This document shows positions 8,615-16,911 of a DNA stretch of 43,863 nucleotides, piece after piece. Numbering within the stretch: the first letter of the stretch is position 1; each line of letters opens with the position of its first letter. The notes under the pieces are model-generated. The model had not been told where the DNA came from. It saw only the letters and a list, made by a program, of their open reading frames with translations, and did no database searches. The translations under genes were made by a program, and so were the position numbers. This DNA is from Burkholderiales bacterium (lineage in GTDB: Bacteria > Pseudomonadota > Gammaproteobacteria > Burkholderiales > Burkholderiaceae_C), in NCBI GenBank assembly GCA_026954015.1, contig JAIXLP010000029.1:119137-162999 (forward strand), in the 5' to 3' direction.

Positions 8615-10351
8615 ATGAACCTCACCAAACGCGAATTTCTCCAGGTGCTGGGCGCCGCCAGCGCAGCCGGGATGAGCCTTGGCAGCTACACGAATGCGAG
8701 CGCAGCCACTGCCGCCGAAGGCCTGTACGACACGCCCAAGTTTGGCAACGTCTCGCTGCTGCACATGACGGACTGCCACGCGCAGCTCAACCCCATCTAC
8801 TTTCGCGAACCCAGCGTGAACCTGGGCATCGCCGGCATGAAGGGGCGCCTGCCCCACCTCGTGGGTGAGCACCTGCTCAAGGCCGCGGGCGTGACCGGCG
8901 GCACGCCCACCGCGCACGCCCTCACCTACCTCGACTTCGATCACGCGGCCGAGCGCTACGGCAAGGTGGGCGGCTTCGCGCACCTTGCCACGCTCGTCAA
9001 GCGCCTGAAGGCCAGCCGCCCGGGCGCACTGCTGCTCGACGGCGGCGATACCTGGCAGGGCAGCGCCACGTCACTCTGGACCAAGGGGCAGGACATGGTG
9101 GACGCCTGCAAGCTGCTGGGCGTGGATGTCATGACCGGCCACTGGGAATTCACCTACGGCATGGAACGCGTGAAGGAAATCATCGAAAAGGACTTCGCGG
9201 GCAAGGTCGATTTCGTCGCGCAGAACGTGAAGACCGCTGACTTTGGCGACCCCGTGTTCAAGCCCTACGTCATCCGGCCCATCAACGGCGTGCAGGTCGC
9301 GATCATCGGCCAGGCTTTCCCCTATACGCCGATTGCCAACCCGCGCTACTTCGTCTCGGAATGGGAATTCGGCATCCAGGACGAACACCTGCAGGAAATG
9401 GTCGACGAGGTACGCGGCAAGGGCGCGCACGTCGTCGTGGTGCTCAGCCACAACGGCATGGACGTGGACCTGAAAATGGCCAGCCGCGTGAGCGGCGTGG
9501 ACGCCATCCTCGGCGGGCACACGCACGACGGCATGCCCGTGCCCACCATCGTCAAGAACAAATCCGGCCAGACCATCGTCACCAACGCCGGCAGCAACGG
9601 CAAGTTCCTCGGCGTGATCGACTTCGAGGTCAAGGACGGCAAGGTCGCGGACTTCCGCTACAAGCTGCTGCCCATCTTCGCCAACATGCTCCCGGCGGAC
9701 AAGGAGATGGACGCCCTCATCACCAGGATCCGCGCACCGTTCGCGGGCAAGCTCGCCGAACAGCTCGCCATCACCGAGGGCCTGCTGTACCGGCGCGGCA
9801 ATTTCAACGGCACGGGCGACCAGCTCATCGTCGATGCCCTCATGGAAGTGCAGGGCGCGGACCTGGCCTTCTCACCGGGCTTTCGCTGGGGCACCACCCT
9901 GCTGCCCGGCCAGCCCATCACGCGCGAATGGCTGATGGACATGACCGCCACTACCTACAGCTACGCGACGCTCACCGAAATGAAGGGCGAGATGATCAAG
10001 ACCGTGCTCGAAGACGTGTGCGACAACCTCTTCAACCCCGACCCGTATTACCAGCAAGGCGGCGACATGGTGCGCGTGGGGGGCCTGGCCTATACCTGCA
10101 ATCCCACGGCCGGCATGGGCCAGCGCATCAGCGACATGCGCCTGAAGGGCGAGCTCATCGATCCCGACAAGACCTACAAGGTGGCGGGCTGGGCCCCGGT
10201 GGCCGAAGACGCCTCCAAGGCCGACAACCCCATGGTCTGGGACCAGGTGGAGCAGTGGCTCAAGGCGCGGGGTGGCAAGGTCGCGCCGCGCAAGGTGAAT
10301 ATGCCCAAGCTGGTGGGCGGGGTGTTGCCGAATCCGGGGTTTGCGGGGTGA
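8615..10351 (+). CDS. soxB: S-sulfosulfanyl-L-cysteine sulfohydrolase SoxB
   Basis: SoxB hydrolyses the terminal sulfonate from SoxY-bound intermediates, releasing sulfate. The 578-residue protein is a calcineurin-like/5'-nucleotidase-family dimanganese enzyme. Seen are HMTDCHAQL (about residues 51-59), LDGGDTWQGS, TGHWEFTYG (SoxB-specific, where nucleotidases have GNHE), LSHNGMD and LGGHTHDGMP, then the C-terminal nucleotidase domain. The N-terminus TKREFLQVLGAAS looks like a Tat signal with Lys-Arg in place of Arg-Arg. No strong Shine-Dalgarno is visible, and the gene follows a long hairpin. It is the last gene of the sox cluster. Confidence 0.97.
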   Translation: MNLTKREFLQVLGAASAAGMSLGSYTNASAATAAEGLYDTPKFGNVSLLHMTDCHAQLNPIYFREPSVNLGIAGMKGRLPHLVGEHLLKAAGVTGGTPTAHALTYLDFDHAAERYGKVGGFAHLATLVKRLKASRPGALLLDGGDTWQGSATSLWTKGQDMVDACKLLGVDVMTGHWEFTYGMERVKEIIEKDFAGKVDFVAQNVKTADFGDPVFKPYVIRPINGVQVAIIGQAFPYTPIANPRYFVSEWEFGIQDEHLQEMVDEVRGKGAHVVVVLSHNGMDVDLKMASRVSGVDAILGGHTHDGMPVPTIVKNKSGQTIVTNAGSNGKFLGVIDFEVKDGKVADFRYKLLPIFANMLPADKEMDALITRIRAPFAGKLAEQLAITEGLLYRRGNFNGTGDQLIVDALMEVQGADLAFSPGFRWGTTLLPGQPITREWLMDMTATTYSYATLTEMKGEMIKTVLEDVCDNLFNPDPYYQQGGDMVRVGGLAYTCNPTAGMGQRISDMRLKGELIDPDKTYKVAGWAPVAEDASKADNPMVWDQVEQWLKARGGKVAPRKVNMPKLVGGVLPNPGFAG

Positions 10352-10363
10352 AGGGCTGGCTGG

Positions 10364-10408
10364 GTTGACTGGGCGTGGATGGCGATGGTGATGCATCACC
10401 CAGTCGAC
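10364..10408 (+). terminator. Weak hairpin after soxB
   Basis: GTTGACTGGG (10364-10373) can pair with CCCAGTCGAC (10399-10408) with one G-U pair, around a 25-nt loop that itself holds the palindrome TGATGCATCA. It lies 12 bp after the soxB stop. No U-tract follows, so termination would be weak or Rho-dependent. This is the only candidate end signal for the sox cluster that I see. Confidence 0.4.
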
Positions 10409-10666
10409 GAATAAAAGGCTCAAAGGCAGAGGCTCCGCTCTGGATTTCAGACTTGGGTCAAGGCCGGGAACCCGCCCTTGTCGCGGCCATCACTCACCGC
10501 GGGCTGGTCGCCGCCACACCGCCGCATGCGGCACGGCCTGATTCAGGCGTCATGGCCTGAAAAACACATCGGAGGCACCAGAAGCAAAAAACAGGCTTCT
10601 CCCGAAACGAAAGACGTGACGGTTCAATTTCTTTCAACGACAGGCCTGGGTTCTGAAATCGAAGGC
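10409..10666. other. Gene-free stretch after soxB
   Basis: About 260 bp with no recognisable gene; the open frames here look random and match no family I know. It holds a small perfect hairpin at 10542-10561 (TTCAGGC pairing with GCCTGAA, 6-nt loop). Base content is less GC-rich from about 10560 to 10650. The stretch ends where an HdeD-like gene fragment begins, so it may be debris from a rearrangement. Confidence 0.5.
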
Positions 10667-10894
10667 ATGGCGGGGCGCCAACTCCGCATGAACAAGGAGA
10701 TCACCGGCGAGTGGCTGCGCGTTCCCGGCGGCCTGGTCTCGGTGGCGCTCGGCGCCCTCCTCGTGGCGCAGCCGGCCAAGGGCGCGCGCGCCGTGCTGTG
10801 GCTGATCGGGCTCCATGCCGCTCTCTTCGGCGTCCTTCTCGTGGTTCTGGCGTTCAAGGCGCGCCGCGTCGGCACGCAGCTTGCAAATGCGTGA
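10667..10894 (+). pseudogene. HdeD-family membrane protein remnant (C-terminal third)
   Basis: The 75-codon frame encodes QLRMNKEITGEWLRVPGG, then LVSVALGALLVAQPA and two hydrophobic helices ending in charged residues (AFKARR). This matches the last part of HdeD/DUF308 membrane proteins, in which a segment like IRLRKEIxGEW leads into the final two helices. Family members have about six helices and 180-200 residues. Here similarity stops at the 5' end and the upstream sequence is unrelated, so roughly the first 110 residues are missing. A short protein starting at ATG 10688 (68 residues) could still be made. HdeD family function is acid-stress related in E. coli; no function is claimed here. 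Confidence 0.6.
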
Positions 10895-10948
10895 ATGCGG
10901 GCAGTACCATCTGCGGCCAAGCGGAATCCATCCCCACCGGTTGCAGCG

Positions 10949-10968
10949 GACGGCGCTGAGGCGCCGTC
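10949..10968. other. Small perfect hairpin upstream of the MAPEG gene
   Basis: GACGGCGC and GCGCCGTC form a perfect 8-bp stem with a TGAG loop, midway between the HdeD remnant and the MAPEG gene. No T-tract follows. It may be a weak terminator for the remnant or part of the MAPEG leader. Confidence 0.5.
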
Positions 10969-11003
10969 GAACGCAACTTCAGGACTCACCCACGGAGTTC
11001 GTC

Positions 11004-11417
11004 ATGTCTTCACCCAGCGCCATTGCATTGACCGGCTTCATCGCATGGGCGCTGCTGCTGCTCGTCCTGATGGAGATCATCCGAACCGCGCTGGTGGCAC
11101 GCGGCAAGGTGGCGGCCAACGGGTTCGCGCCCGACAACGCCGGTCTGTCGCCATTCATGCAGCGACTGGCCCGGGCGCATGCCAACTGCCTGGAGGGCCT
11201 GCCGATCTTCGGCGGCCTGTTGCTCGTGGCCCTTATCACGGGCCACACGTCCATCACCGATCCTCTGGCCTATTGGTTCCTCGGTGCACGGCTGTTTCAA
11301 TCCCTCGTTCATCTGGTTTCGGTGTCGGCGCGGGCGGTCAGCATCCGCTTCACCGCCTTTGCCATACAAATGGTCATCGGCCTGGTCTGGGCCTTCGGTT
11401 TATTGGCTCTGGCGTGA
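11004..11417 (+). CDS. MAPEG-family membrane protein
   Basis: This 137-residue protein has about four predicted transmembrane helices. It fits the bacterial MAPEG family (eicosanoid and glutathione metabolism-type membrane proteins): a first helix [20 protein letters not shown], then the family-type [20 protein letters not shown] with the conserved Asn-x-x-Glu, and [12 protein letters not shown]. The start ATG has a modest ribosome site (CGGAG). The physiological substrate of bacterial MAPEG proteins of this subgroup is mostly unknown, so no reaction is assigned. It stands alone between an HdeD remnant and a macro-domain gene, and about 145 bp without features follow. Confidence 0.8.
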   Translation: MSSPSAIALTGFIAWALLLLVLMEIIRTALVARGKVAANGFAPDNAGLSPFMQRLARAHANCLEGLPIFGGLLLVALITGHTSITDPLAYWFLGARLFQSLVHLVSVSARAVSIRFTAFAIQMVIGLVWAFGLLALA

Positions 11418-11562
11418 AACCTGGCCATACAACCCACCGGACAGTCACGCGCTGCGAGCACGGGTGGCTCTCGCTCGACAGCGACATGGGCGTTGCCCCC
11501 TGACCGGCTTCGATGGCCGGCCGCCTCCCGACCATCGTGGTCTTGGCTTTACCAGGCTTTTC

Positions 11563-12081
11563 ATGTTCAAGACGACCCAGCTCATCGCCCGACAGGCCGA
11601 CATCACCGCGCTGGCGGTGGATGCGATCGTGAACGCGGCCAACGAGACGTTGCTGGGCGGTGGCGGCGTGGATGGTGCCATCCACCGCGCGGCGGGGCCC
11701 GAGCTGCTGGCGGCGTGCCGGCCGCTGGGCGGCTGCCCGACGGGGCAGGCGAAGATCACGCCGGGCTTCAGGCTGCCCGCGCGCTTCGTGATCCACACCG
11801 TGGGGCCCGTCTGGCACGGGGGCACGCAGGGGGAGGCGCAACTGCTCGCGCAGTGCTACGCGCACTCGCTGGCGCTGGCGGAAGAAGCGGGCGTGCGCTC
11901 GATCGCGTTTCCGGCGATCAGCACCGGGGTGTACGGCTACCCCAAGGAGGCGGCGACGGAGATTGCGGTGCGCACCGTGACGGCGCACACCGCACACCAC
12001 GTGCAGCAGGTGATCTTCTGCTGCTTCAGCGCGCAAGATCTGCAGCGCTACGAAGCGGCGATCGCGCGTCTGAGCGCATAG
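11563..12081 (+). CDS. Macro-domain protein (O-acetyl-ADP-ribose deacetylase type)
   Basis: This is a single macro domain of 172 residues. Characteristic ADP-ribose-binding segments are present: [20 protein letters not shown] in the N-terminal third, then VIHTVGPVW and [13 protein letters not shown]. This is the YmdB/MacroD-like layout, with the Asn-Ala-Ala-Asn and Gly-rich loop used in deacetylation of O-acetyl-ADP-ribose or removal of ADP-ribose from proteins. The ATG at 11563 is chosen because homology starts within a few residues of it; longer in-frame starts would overlap the MAPEG gene. The next gene begins 14 bp after the stop, so the two are probably cotranscribed. Confidence 0.92.
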   Translation: MFKTTQLIARQADITALAVDAIVNAANETLLGGGGVDGAIHRAAGPELLAACRPLGGCPTGQAKITPGFRLPARFVIHTVGPVWHGGTQGEAQLLAQCYAHSLALAEEAGVRSIAFPAISTGVYGYPKEAATEIAVRTVTAHTAHHVQQVIFCCFSAQDLQRYEAAIARLSA

Positions 12082-12095
12082 CGCCGCCGCAAACC

Positions 12096-12893
12096 ATGAC
12101 CGACGCATTTTCCGACGCCGACCGCACCGCGCTGCAGGCCGCCAAGGCGCTGCTGGAAAACCCCGGCTTTGCCGCGCGCATCACCAACCTCATCGGCAAG
12201 CCGATCGAAAGCGGCATCGCGCGGTTGCCCGCGCACTGGGGCGACGCGATAGCCACGGTGACGCAGCGGGCGCTGGGCAAGGCGGCGGATGCGGCGCTCT
12301 TCACGATGGCGGACCAGCCGGGGCTCTCGGCATCGAACCGCTGGCACAAGCTCGCGGTCTCGATCACCGGGGGCGTGGGCGGCGCGTTCGGCTGGGCCGG
12401 GCTGGCGCTGGAGCTGCCGGTTTCCACCACGCTGATGCTGCGATCCATCGCCGACATCGCACGCAGCGAGGGCGAATCGATGACGGCCGCGCCCACGCGC
12501 GTGGCCTGTCTTTCGGTGCTGGCCCTGGGCGGCCCCAGCCGCGGCGACGATGGCGTGGATTCTGGCTACTACGCAGTGCGCACGGCGCTGGCGCAGGCGG
12601 TGTCGGATGCGGCGCAGTACCTGGCGCAGTCGGCCGGGGCCAGCGCCAGCGCACCGGCATTGGCGCGCCTCATCTCGATGATCGCCAAGCGCTTTGGCGT
12701 GCAGGTGGGCGAGAAGGCCGCGGCCGAGGCCATTCCCCTCGTCGGCGCGGTAGGCGGCGCCACGGTCAACCTGCTGTTCATCGACCACTTCCAGGACATG
12801 GCGCGCGGGCACTTCACGGTGCGCCGACTGGAGCGCCGCTACGGCGAAGAGGCTGTGCGGGCGCTGTATGCAGCGCTGCCCGCGGGACGGTGA
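12096..12893 (+). CDS. EcsC-family protein
   Basis: This 265-residue protein looks like the EcsC family (named from the Bacillus ecs operon). It has an N-terminal helical part, a hydrophobic Gly-rich segment (ITGGVGGAFGWAGLALELPV, the family hallmark), LMLRSIADIARSEGE, then a C-terminal half with KRFGVQVGEKAAAEAIPLVG and LFIDHFQDMARGHFTVRRLE, also typical. The family's molecular role is not well defined; proteins are membrane-associated and often near transport or stress genes. It sits 14 bp after the macro-domain gene and ends 12 bp before the convergent dehydrogenase gene. Confidence 0.85.
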   Translation: MTDAFSDADRTALQAAKALLENPGFAARITNLIGKPIESGIARLPAHWGDAIATVTQRALGKAADAALFTMADQPGLSASNRWHKLAVSITGGVGGAFGWAGLALELPVSTTLMLRSIADIARSEGESMTAAPTRVACLSVLALGGPSRGDDGVDSGYYAVRTALAQAVSDAAQYLAQSAGASASAPALARLISMIAKRFGVQVGEKAAAEAIPLVGAVGGATVNLLFIDHFQDMARGHFTVRRLERRYGEEAVRALYAALPAGR

Positions 12894-12905
12894 GCCGCAG
12901 GCGGT

Positions 12906-13751
12906 TCACGTGTCGTAATCGGTGCGCAGGCCCTCGGGCGCCCAGCGTTCGATGTCGGCCAGCTTGGCCTTGAGGTGCTGCGTGCCCACCTTCACGGCGC
13001 GCGCGCCCAGCGCGATGTTGCGCGGCGGCTGCGCGTGCTGGCTGAGCTCGATGATCAGCGCGGCGGCGCGCCCGGGGTCGCCGGGCTGCTTGCCGCTGTG
13101 GCCTTCGGTCTGGCGCATGCGCGCGGTGACGATGCGGTCGTAATCCGCGATGCAGCTGTCCGTGCGGTGCAGCGAGCGGCCGGCCCAGTCGGTGCGAAAC
13201 GGCCCCGGCTCGATGCAGGTCACGCGGATGCCCAGCGGGTTGCACTCCACCGCGAGCGAATCGGACCAGCCCTCCACCGCATGCTTGCTGGCCGCGTAAT
13301 AGCCCGAGGCGGCAAATCCGCACAGGCCCGCCAGCGAGGTGATGTTGAACACGTGGCCACGCCGCTGGCGCCGCATGATGGGCAGCACCGCGCGCGTCAC
13401 CGCAAACAGCCCGAACACGTTGGCGTCGAACAGCGCGCGGATTTCCGCTTCATCGCCCTCTTCCACCGAAGATTGATAGCCGTAGCCCGCGTTGTTGAGC
13501 AGCACGTCGATGCCGCCGAAGCGCGCCTCGGCGGCAGCCACCGCGGCGGCGATCTGCGCCGGTTGCGTGACATCCAGCGCGAGCGCGAGCGCCGTCTCGG
13601 GGTGGCTCGCCGCCAGCGGCGCAACACTTTCCACCCGGCGCGCGGTGACGACGGCGCGCCAGCCGTGCGCGAGCACCTGCTCGGCCACCGCGCGCCCGAA
13701 GCCGGTCGAGCAGCCGGTGATGAACCAGATGGGGGTGGCGTTCGCGGTCAT
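12906..13751 (-). CDS. Short-chain dehydrogenase/reductase
   Basis: This is a 281-residue classical SDR. The Rossmann dinucleotide motif TGCSTGFGRAVAEQ lies at the N-terminus, with LDVTQPAQ, LLNNAGYGYQ, the catalytic Ser in FNITSLAG and the YxxxK catalytic pair in GYYAASKHA. An Arg after the first strand (TARR) suggests NADP(H) preference. The start is supported by a GAAGGAAC ribosome site. The subgroup resembles oxidoreductases of unknown substrate that are common in soil bacteria. It is leftward, converging on the EcsC gene, and lies about 110 bp from the DoxX gene with no shared promoter seen. Confidence 0.93.
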   Translation of the reverse strand: MTANATPIWFITGCSTGFGRAVAEQVLAHGWRAVVTARRVESVAPLAASHPETALALALDVTQPAQIAAAVAAAEARFGGIDVLLNNAGYGYQSSVEEGDEAEIRALFDANVFGLFAVTRAVLPIMRRQRRGHVFNITSLAGLCGFAASGYYAASKHAVEGWSDSLAVECNPLGIRVTCIEPGPFRTDWAGRSLHRTDSCIADYDRIVTARMRQTEGHSGKQPGDPGRAAALIIELSQHAQPPRNIALGARAVKVGTQHLKAKLADIERWAPEGLRTDYDT

Positions 13752-13859
13752 GGTCGTGTTCCTTCGTATCGGTGAAGCAGGAATGCTCGCGCCCGCGCGC
13801 AAGCGGGTCAAGCGGCCTGCGCGCAGGCACCGCGCCCGGCGCGGTCATTCATGCGTGGC

Positions 13860-14246
13860 TCAGCGCGACCCGCCGCGTTTGCGATCGAGCGCGCACGCAC
13901 CGCCCCCAGCCACCGCCAGGTACAGGAAGATGAAGCAGAAGAGCGCGGCCGATTCGCCCTTGTTCTGCAGCGGCAGCCAGAAGTTGGCCGCCGAGGCGTG
14001 CGCGAGGAAGTAGGCGAACGCCATCTCGCCCGAAAGGATGAAGGCCACCGGCCGCACGAACAGGCCCAGAATCAACAGCGTGCCGCCGATGAGCTCCAGC
14101 CACATCGCCACGCCGGGCAGCGAGCCCCAGGCCACACCGCCGGTGAATTTCATCCAGCCGTGCAGCAGGAACATGTAGGCCGTGGTGACGCGCAGCAGCG
14201 CGAGCACGTAAGGTCGCAATTGGGAAGCGGTGGTTTCGATGGACAT
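13860..14246 (-). CDS. DoxX-family membrane protein
   Basis: This 128-residue protein has four hydrophobic segments typical of DoxX: RVTTAYMFLLHGWMKFTGG near the N-terminus (the family's HGxxKF motif), WLELIGGTLLILGLFVRP, AFILSGEMAFAYFLAHA, and a C-terminal helix. DoxX was named from the thiosulfate:quinone oxidoreductase of Acidianus, but most bacterial members are unrelated in function and several affect redox or cell-envelope state. Proximity to sox genes (about 3.5 kb away, opposite strand) is therefore not evidence for a sulfur role. It is closely followed by the short-chain dehydrogenase gene on the same strand. Confidence 0.88.
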   Translation of the reverse strand: MSIETTASQLRPYVLALLRVTTAYMFLLHGWMKFTGGVAWGSLPGVAMWLELIGGTLLILGLFVRPVAFILSGEMAFAYFLAHASAANFWLPLQNKGESAALFCFIFLYLAVAGGGACALDRKRGGSR

Positions 14247-14376
14247 GGGTAGAGCCTTTCGTGATGTTTCAACGCGGCGCAGGGGCGCGCATGTCGCGGC
14301 ACGCCCTGCGTCGCGCGACTGTATCCGGTCGGGCGCAGGTCTGCTTGATCGACGCGCCGCGCTGGCAGCTGCAGTG

Positions 14377-15150
14377 CTACGCCTGCCCCGCCGCGCTCGC
14401 GTGCAGGCAGATGGCCGCGGCGGCGGCCACGTTGAGCGACTCTTCCCCGCCCGGCTGCACGATGCGGATGTGCTGCGCCGCACGCGCCTGCAGCGCGGGG
14501 CTCACGCCCTGCCCTTCGTGGCCCATGAGCCAGCCGCAGGGCCAGGGCAGGCGCGCGCGGTGCAGCCATGCGCCCTGGTGCGAGCTGGTGGCCAGCAGCG
14601 GCACGGAAAGCTGAGCGAGTGCGTCTTCGGTCAGCCCCTCCACGAGGCGCAGGCCGAAGTGCGCGCCCATGCCCGCGCGCAGCACCTTGGGCGACCACAA
14701 GAGCGCCGTGCCCTTGAGCGCCGCCACCTGCATGAAGCCGAAGGCCGCGCTGGAGCGCAGGATGGAGCCGACGTTGCCCGCATCCTGCACGCGGTCGAGC
14801 ACCACGGTGGGCGCATCGGGCAGCAGCGCAGGCGGCTCGGGCAGGGCGAACACGCAACCCATGCCCTCGGGCGATTCGAGCGCGGTGAACTCGCGCCAGA
14901 GCGCATCGGCCACCACCACGGTTTTGATAGCTGCTCGCGCTTGACCGGCAACGGCTGAAGGCGGAAATGATTCAGAAAACACCATCAGCTCGGGCTGCAG
15001 GCCGCGCGCATGCAGCGCGCCGCACAGGTGCTCGCCCTCCAGCCAGACGCGGCCCTGCTTGCGGTAGGCACCGCTCTCGTGCGCCAGGCGCTTGAGCTGC
15101 TTGACGAGCGGGTTGTCGCGCGAGGCGATGTAGGTAGGTTCAACGTGCAT
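14377..15150 (-). CDS. SpoU/TrmH-family RNA 2'-O-methyltransferase
   Basis: This 257-residue SPOUT-class methyltransferase probably acts on rRNA or tRNA ribose. The N-terminal substrate-binding domain includes SRDNPLVKQLKRLAH and GRVWLEGEHL. The SpoU domain shows the three family motifs: VLDRVQDAGNVGSILRSSAA, GWLMGHEGQGVSP and PGGEESLNVAAAAAI, which form the knotted cofactor site. The gene starts 4 bp after the rnhB stop, continuing the long leftward train. Residues encoded by 14927-14968 (SAVAGQARAAIKT region) come from a dispersed repeat, inserted in frame between the two domains. Whether the target is 23S rRNA, as for RlmB, cannot be told. Confidence 0.92.
   Translation of the reverse strand: MHVEPTYIASRDNPLVKQLKRLAHESGAYRKQGRVWLEGEHLCGALHARGLQPELMVFSESFPPSAVAGQARAAIKTVVVADALWREFTALESPEGMGCVFALPEPPALLPDAPTVVLDRVQDAGNVGSILRSSAAFGFMQVAALKGTALLWSPKVLRAGMGAHFGLRLVEGLTEDALAQLSVPLLATSSHQGAWLHRARLPWPCGWLMGHEGQGVSPALQARAAQHIRIVQPGGEESLNVAAAAAICLHASAAGQA
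14927..14968 (+). repeat. Dispersed ATAGCTG/GCGCTT repeat, copy 2, inside the SpoU gene
   Basis: This copy reads ATAGCTGCTCGCGCTTG on the plus strand and lies antisense within the methyltransferase gene, keeping its frame. Read with the gene it encodes GQARAAIKT. Similarity to copy 3 continues past the core to a shared AAAACACC, so the element here may extend to about 14982. Confidence 0.75.
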
Positions 15151-15154
15151 CGTC

Positions 15155-15787
15155 TTATTTTCCGCCGCCATGCAGCGCAATCGCCTGCGCCACGGGCGCG
15201 AAGGAGCGGCGGTGCTCGGGGCAGGCGCCCCACTCTTTCAGGGCCGCGAGATGCTCGGCCGTGCCGTAGCCCTTGTGGCGGTCAAACCCGTAGTGCGGGT
15301 AGCGCGCGTGCAGCGTCTGGCACCAGCGGTCGCGCGTGACCTTGGCGAGGATGGAGGCCGCCGAGATCGCGGGCACCTTGGCGTCGCCCTTGACGATGGC
15401 CTCGGCAGGCATCGTGAGGCGCGGCAGGCGGTTGCCATCAACGAGCACGCGCGCGGGCGATGTGGCCAGGCCCTCGACCGCGCGGCGCATCGCGAGCAGC
15501 GTGGCCTGCAGGATGTTGAGGCGGTCGATTTCCTCGCGGCTCGCCTCGGCCACGCACCAGCACAGCGCGCGTGCCTGGATGTCACCGAACAACCGCTCGC
15601 GGCGCGCTTCGATCAGCGCCTTGGAATCGGCCAGGCCCTCGATGGGCCGCGCCGGGTCGAGGATGACGGCGGCCGCGACCACCGGCCCGGCGAGCGGCCC
15701 GCGCCCGGCTTCGTCCACACCGGCGACGAGGCCGCCGATGCTCCAGTCGAATGCCACCTGTTCAGGCAAGCAGGCCTCCGACGGCAT
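15155..15787 (-). CDS. rnhB: Ribonuclease HII
   Basis: RNase HII cleaves RNA in RNA/DNA hybrids and at single ribonucleotides in DNA. The 210-residue protein has the catalytic Asp-Glu motif [14 protein letters not shown] (about residues 20-33), [13 protein letters not shown] and the [15 protein letters not shown] helix, then [11 protein letters not shown] near the C-terminus. The chosen ATG at 15787 lies inside the lpxB end (26-bp overlap), and the only longer starts run deep into lpxB. lpxB-rnhB adjacency is common in proteobacteria. Confidence 0.96.
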   Translation of the reverse strand: MPSEACLPEQVAFDWSIGGLVAGVDEAGRGPLAGPVVAAAVILDPARPIEGLADSKALIEARRERLFGDIQARALCWCVAEASREEIDRLNILQATLLAMRRAVEGLATSPARVLVDGNRLPRLTMPAEAIVKGDAKVPAISAASILAKVTRDRWCQTLHARYPHYGFDRHKGYGTAEHLAALKEWGACPEHRRSFAPVAQAIALHGGGK

Positions 15788-16904
15788 CGGCGGCGAGCCG
15801 CGCGGTGTCGCGGCGCAGGCTTTCGTGCAGCGCGGTGAAACGCTCGCGCAGCGCCTGCGCGGCGTCGGGCGCGTCGAACCAGCGCAGCACCGCATCGGCC
15901 AGCGCGCGCGGCGTGGCGGCATCCTGCAGCAGCTCGGGCACGGCGAAGTCGCCGCAGAGGATGTTGGGCAGGCCCACCCAGGGCTGCAGCTGCTTGCGCC
16001 GCATCAGCCGCCAGCTCAGCGGATGCATGCGGTAGGCAATGACCATGGGGCGCTTGAAGAGCGCGGCTTCCAGCGTGGCGGTGCCGCTGGCGATCAGCGT
16101 CACGTCGCAGGCGGCGAGCACGTCATGCGACTGGCCGGTGACGACGGTGATGCGCTCCAGCAGGCCGGCCGCGCGCGCGGCGGCCTCGATGCGCGCGCGC
16201 TGCGCCGGGACGGCGGGCACCACGATTTTGATAGCTGGCCGCGCTTGCTGGACAAGCGCTGCAGCCTGAAAAAACACCGAAGCCAGATACGCGACCTCGG
16301 CGCGGCGGCTGCCGGGCAGCACGGCCAACACCTCATCCTGCGGCGACAGGCCCAGGCGCGCGCGCGCGCCGTCGCGGTCGGGCTCCATCGGGATCACATT
16401 CGCCAGCGGATGGCCGACAAAGGTGGCCGCGATGCCGTGGCGCGCGAGCAGCTCGGGCTCGAACGGAAAGAGGCACAGCACATGGTCGGCGGCAGCGCGG
16501 ATCTTTTCCACGCGCTCGGCTCGCCACGCCCAGATCGAGGGGCAGACGAAGTGCACCGTGCGGATGCCCGCTGCGCTCAGGCGTTGCTCCAGACCCAGGT
16601 TGAAATCGGGCGCATCGACGCCGATGAACACGTCGGGGCGGTCCTGCAGCAGGCGCGCGCGCAACTGGCGGCGGATGCGCAGGATGCCCGCCAGGCGCAG
16701 GAACAGCTCGGGGCTGAAGCCGTGCACCGCCAGGCGCTCGCTGTCCCACCAGACGTCGAACCCCTGCTCGGCCATGCGCGCGCCGCCGATGCCCATGCTG
16801 GTCACGGCGGGCCAGCGGGCCTTCAGGCCGCCGAGCAGCAAACCGGCGAGCAGATCGCCCGAGGTCTCGCCCGCGACCATCGCGATGCGCGGTGGCGCCG
16901 TCAT
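15762..16904 (-). CDS. lpxB: Lipid-A-disaccharide synthase
   Basis: LpxB condenses UDP-2,3-diacylglucosamine with lipid X to form the lipid A disaccharide at the inner membrane. The 380-residue protein begins with [16 protein letters not shown] and continues with [48 protein letters not shown] and [10 protein letters not shown], all family signatures. The chosen ATG is 7 bp after the lpxA stop; an upstream ATG would overlap lpxA. Residues around [17 protein letters not shown] are encoded by a dispersed repeat core (16231-16272), at a place where the family normally has a helix and strand of similar length. Confidence 0.96.
   Translation of the reverse strand: MTAPPRIAMVAGETSGDLLAGLLLGGLKARWPAVTSMGIGGARMAEQGFDVWWDSERLAVHGFSPELFLRLAGILRIRRQLRARLLQDRPDVFIGVDAPDFNLGLEQRLSAAGIRTVHFVCPSIWAWRAERVEKIRAAADHVLCLFPFEPELLARHGIAATFVGHPLANVIPMEPDRDGARARLGLSPQDEVLAVLPGSRRAEVAYLASVFFQAAALVQQARPAIKIVVPAVPAQRARIEAAARAAGLLERITVVTGQSHDVLAACDVTLIASGTATLEAALFKRPMVIAYRMHPLSWRLMRRKQLQPWVGLPNILCGDFAVPELLQDAATPRALADAVLRWFDAPDAAQALRERFTALHESLRRDTARLAADAVGGLLA
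16231..16272 (+). repeat. Dispersed ATAGCTG/GCGCTT repeat, copy 3, inside lpxB
   Basis: This is one of the best-preserved copies. GCGCTTG (16241-16247) and CAAGCGC (16253-16259) form a perfect 7-bp stem with a 5-nt loop. It lies antisense in lpxB and is read in the same frame as the copies in the SpoU gene and waaA, encoding QQARPAIKI. The flank ends with AAAACACC, as in copy 2. Confidence 0.8.
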
Positions 16905-16911
16905 CACGGGT

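Noticed and set aside
11418-11562. Gap before the macro-domain gene as a tRNA or small RNA gene
   Set aside because: No cloverleaf or convincing promoter could be traced; only a short CCGGC/GCCGG stem is seen.
13470-13495. GATTGATAGCCG in the short-chain dehydrogenase gene as a further repeat copy
   Set aside because: It lacks the GCGCTT arm and the encoded NNAGYGYQSSVEE is normal for the family.
13860-14246. DoxX-like gene as part of the thiosulfate oxidation system
   Set aside because: Most bacterial DoxX proteins are unrelated to thiosulfate:quinone oxidoreductase; this one is on the other strand, 3.5 kb away, with no DoxA partner.
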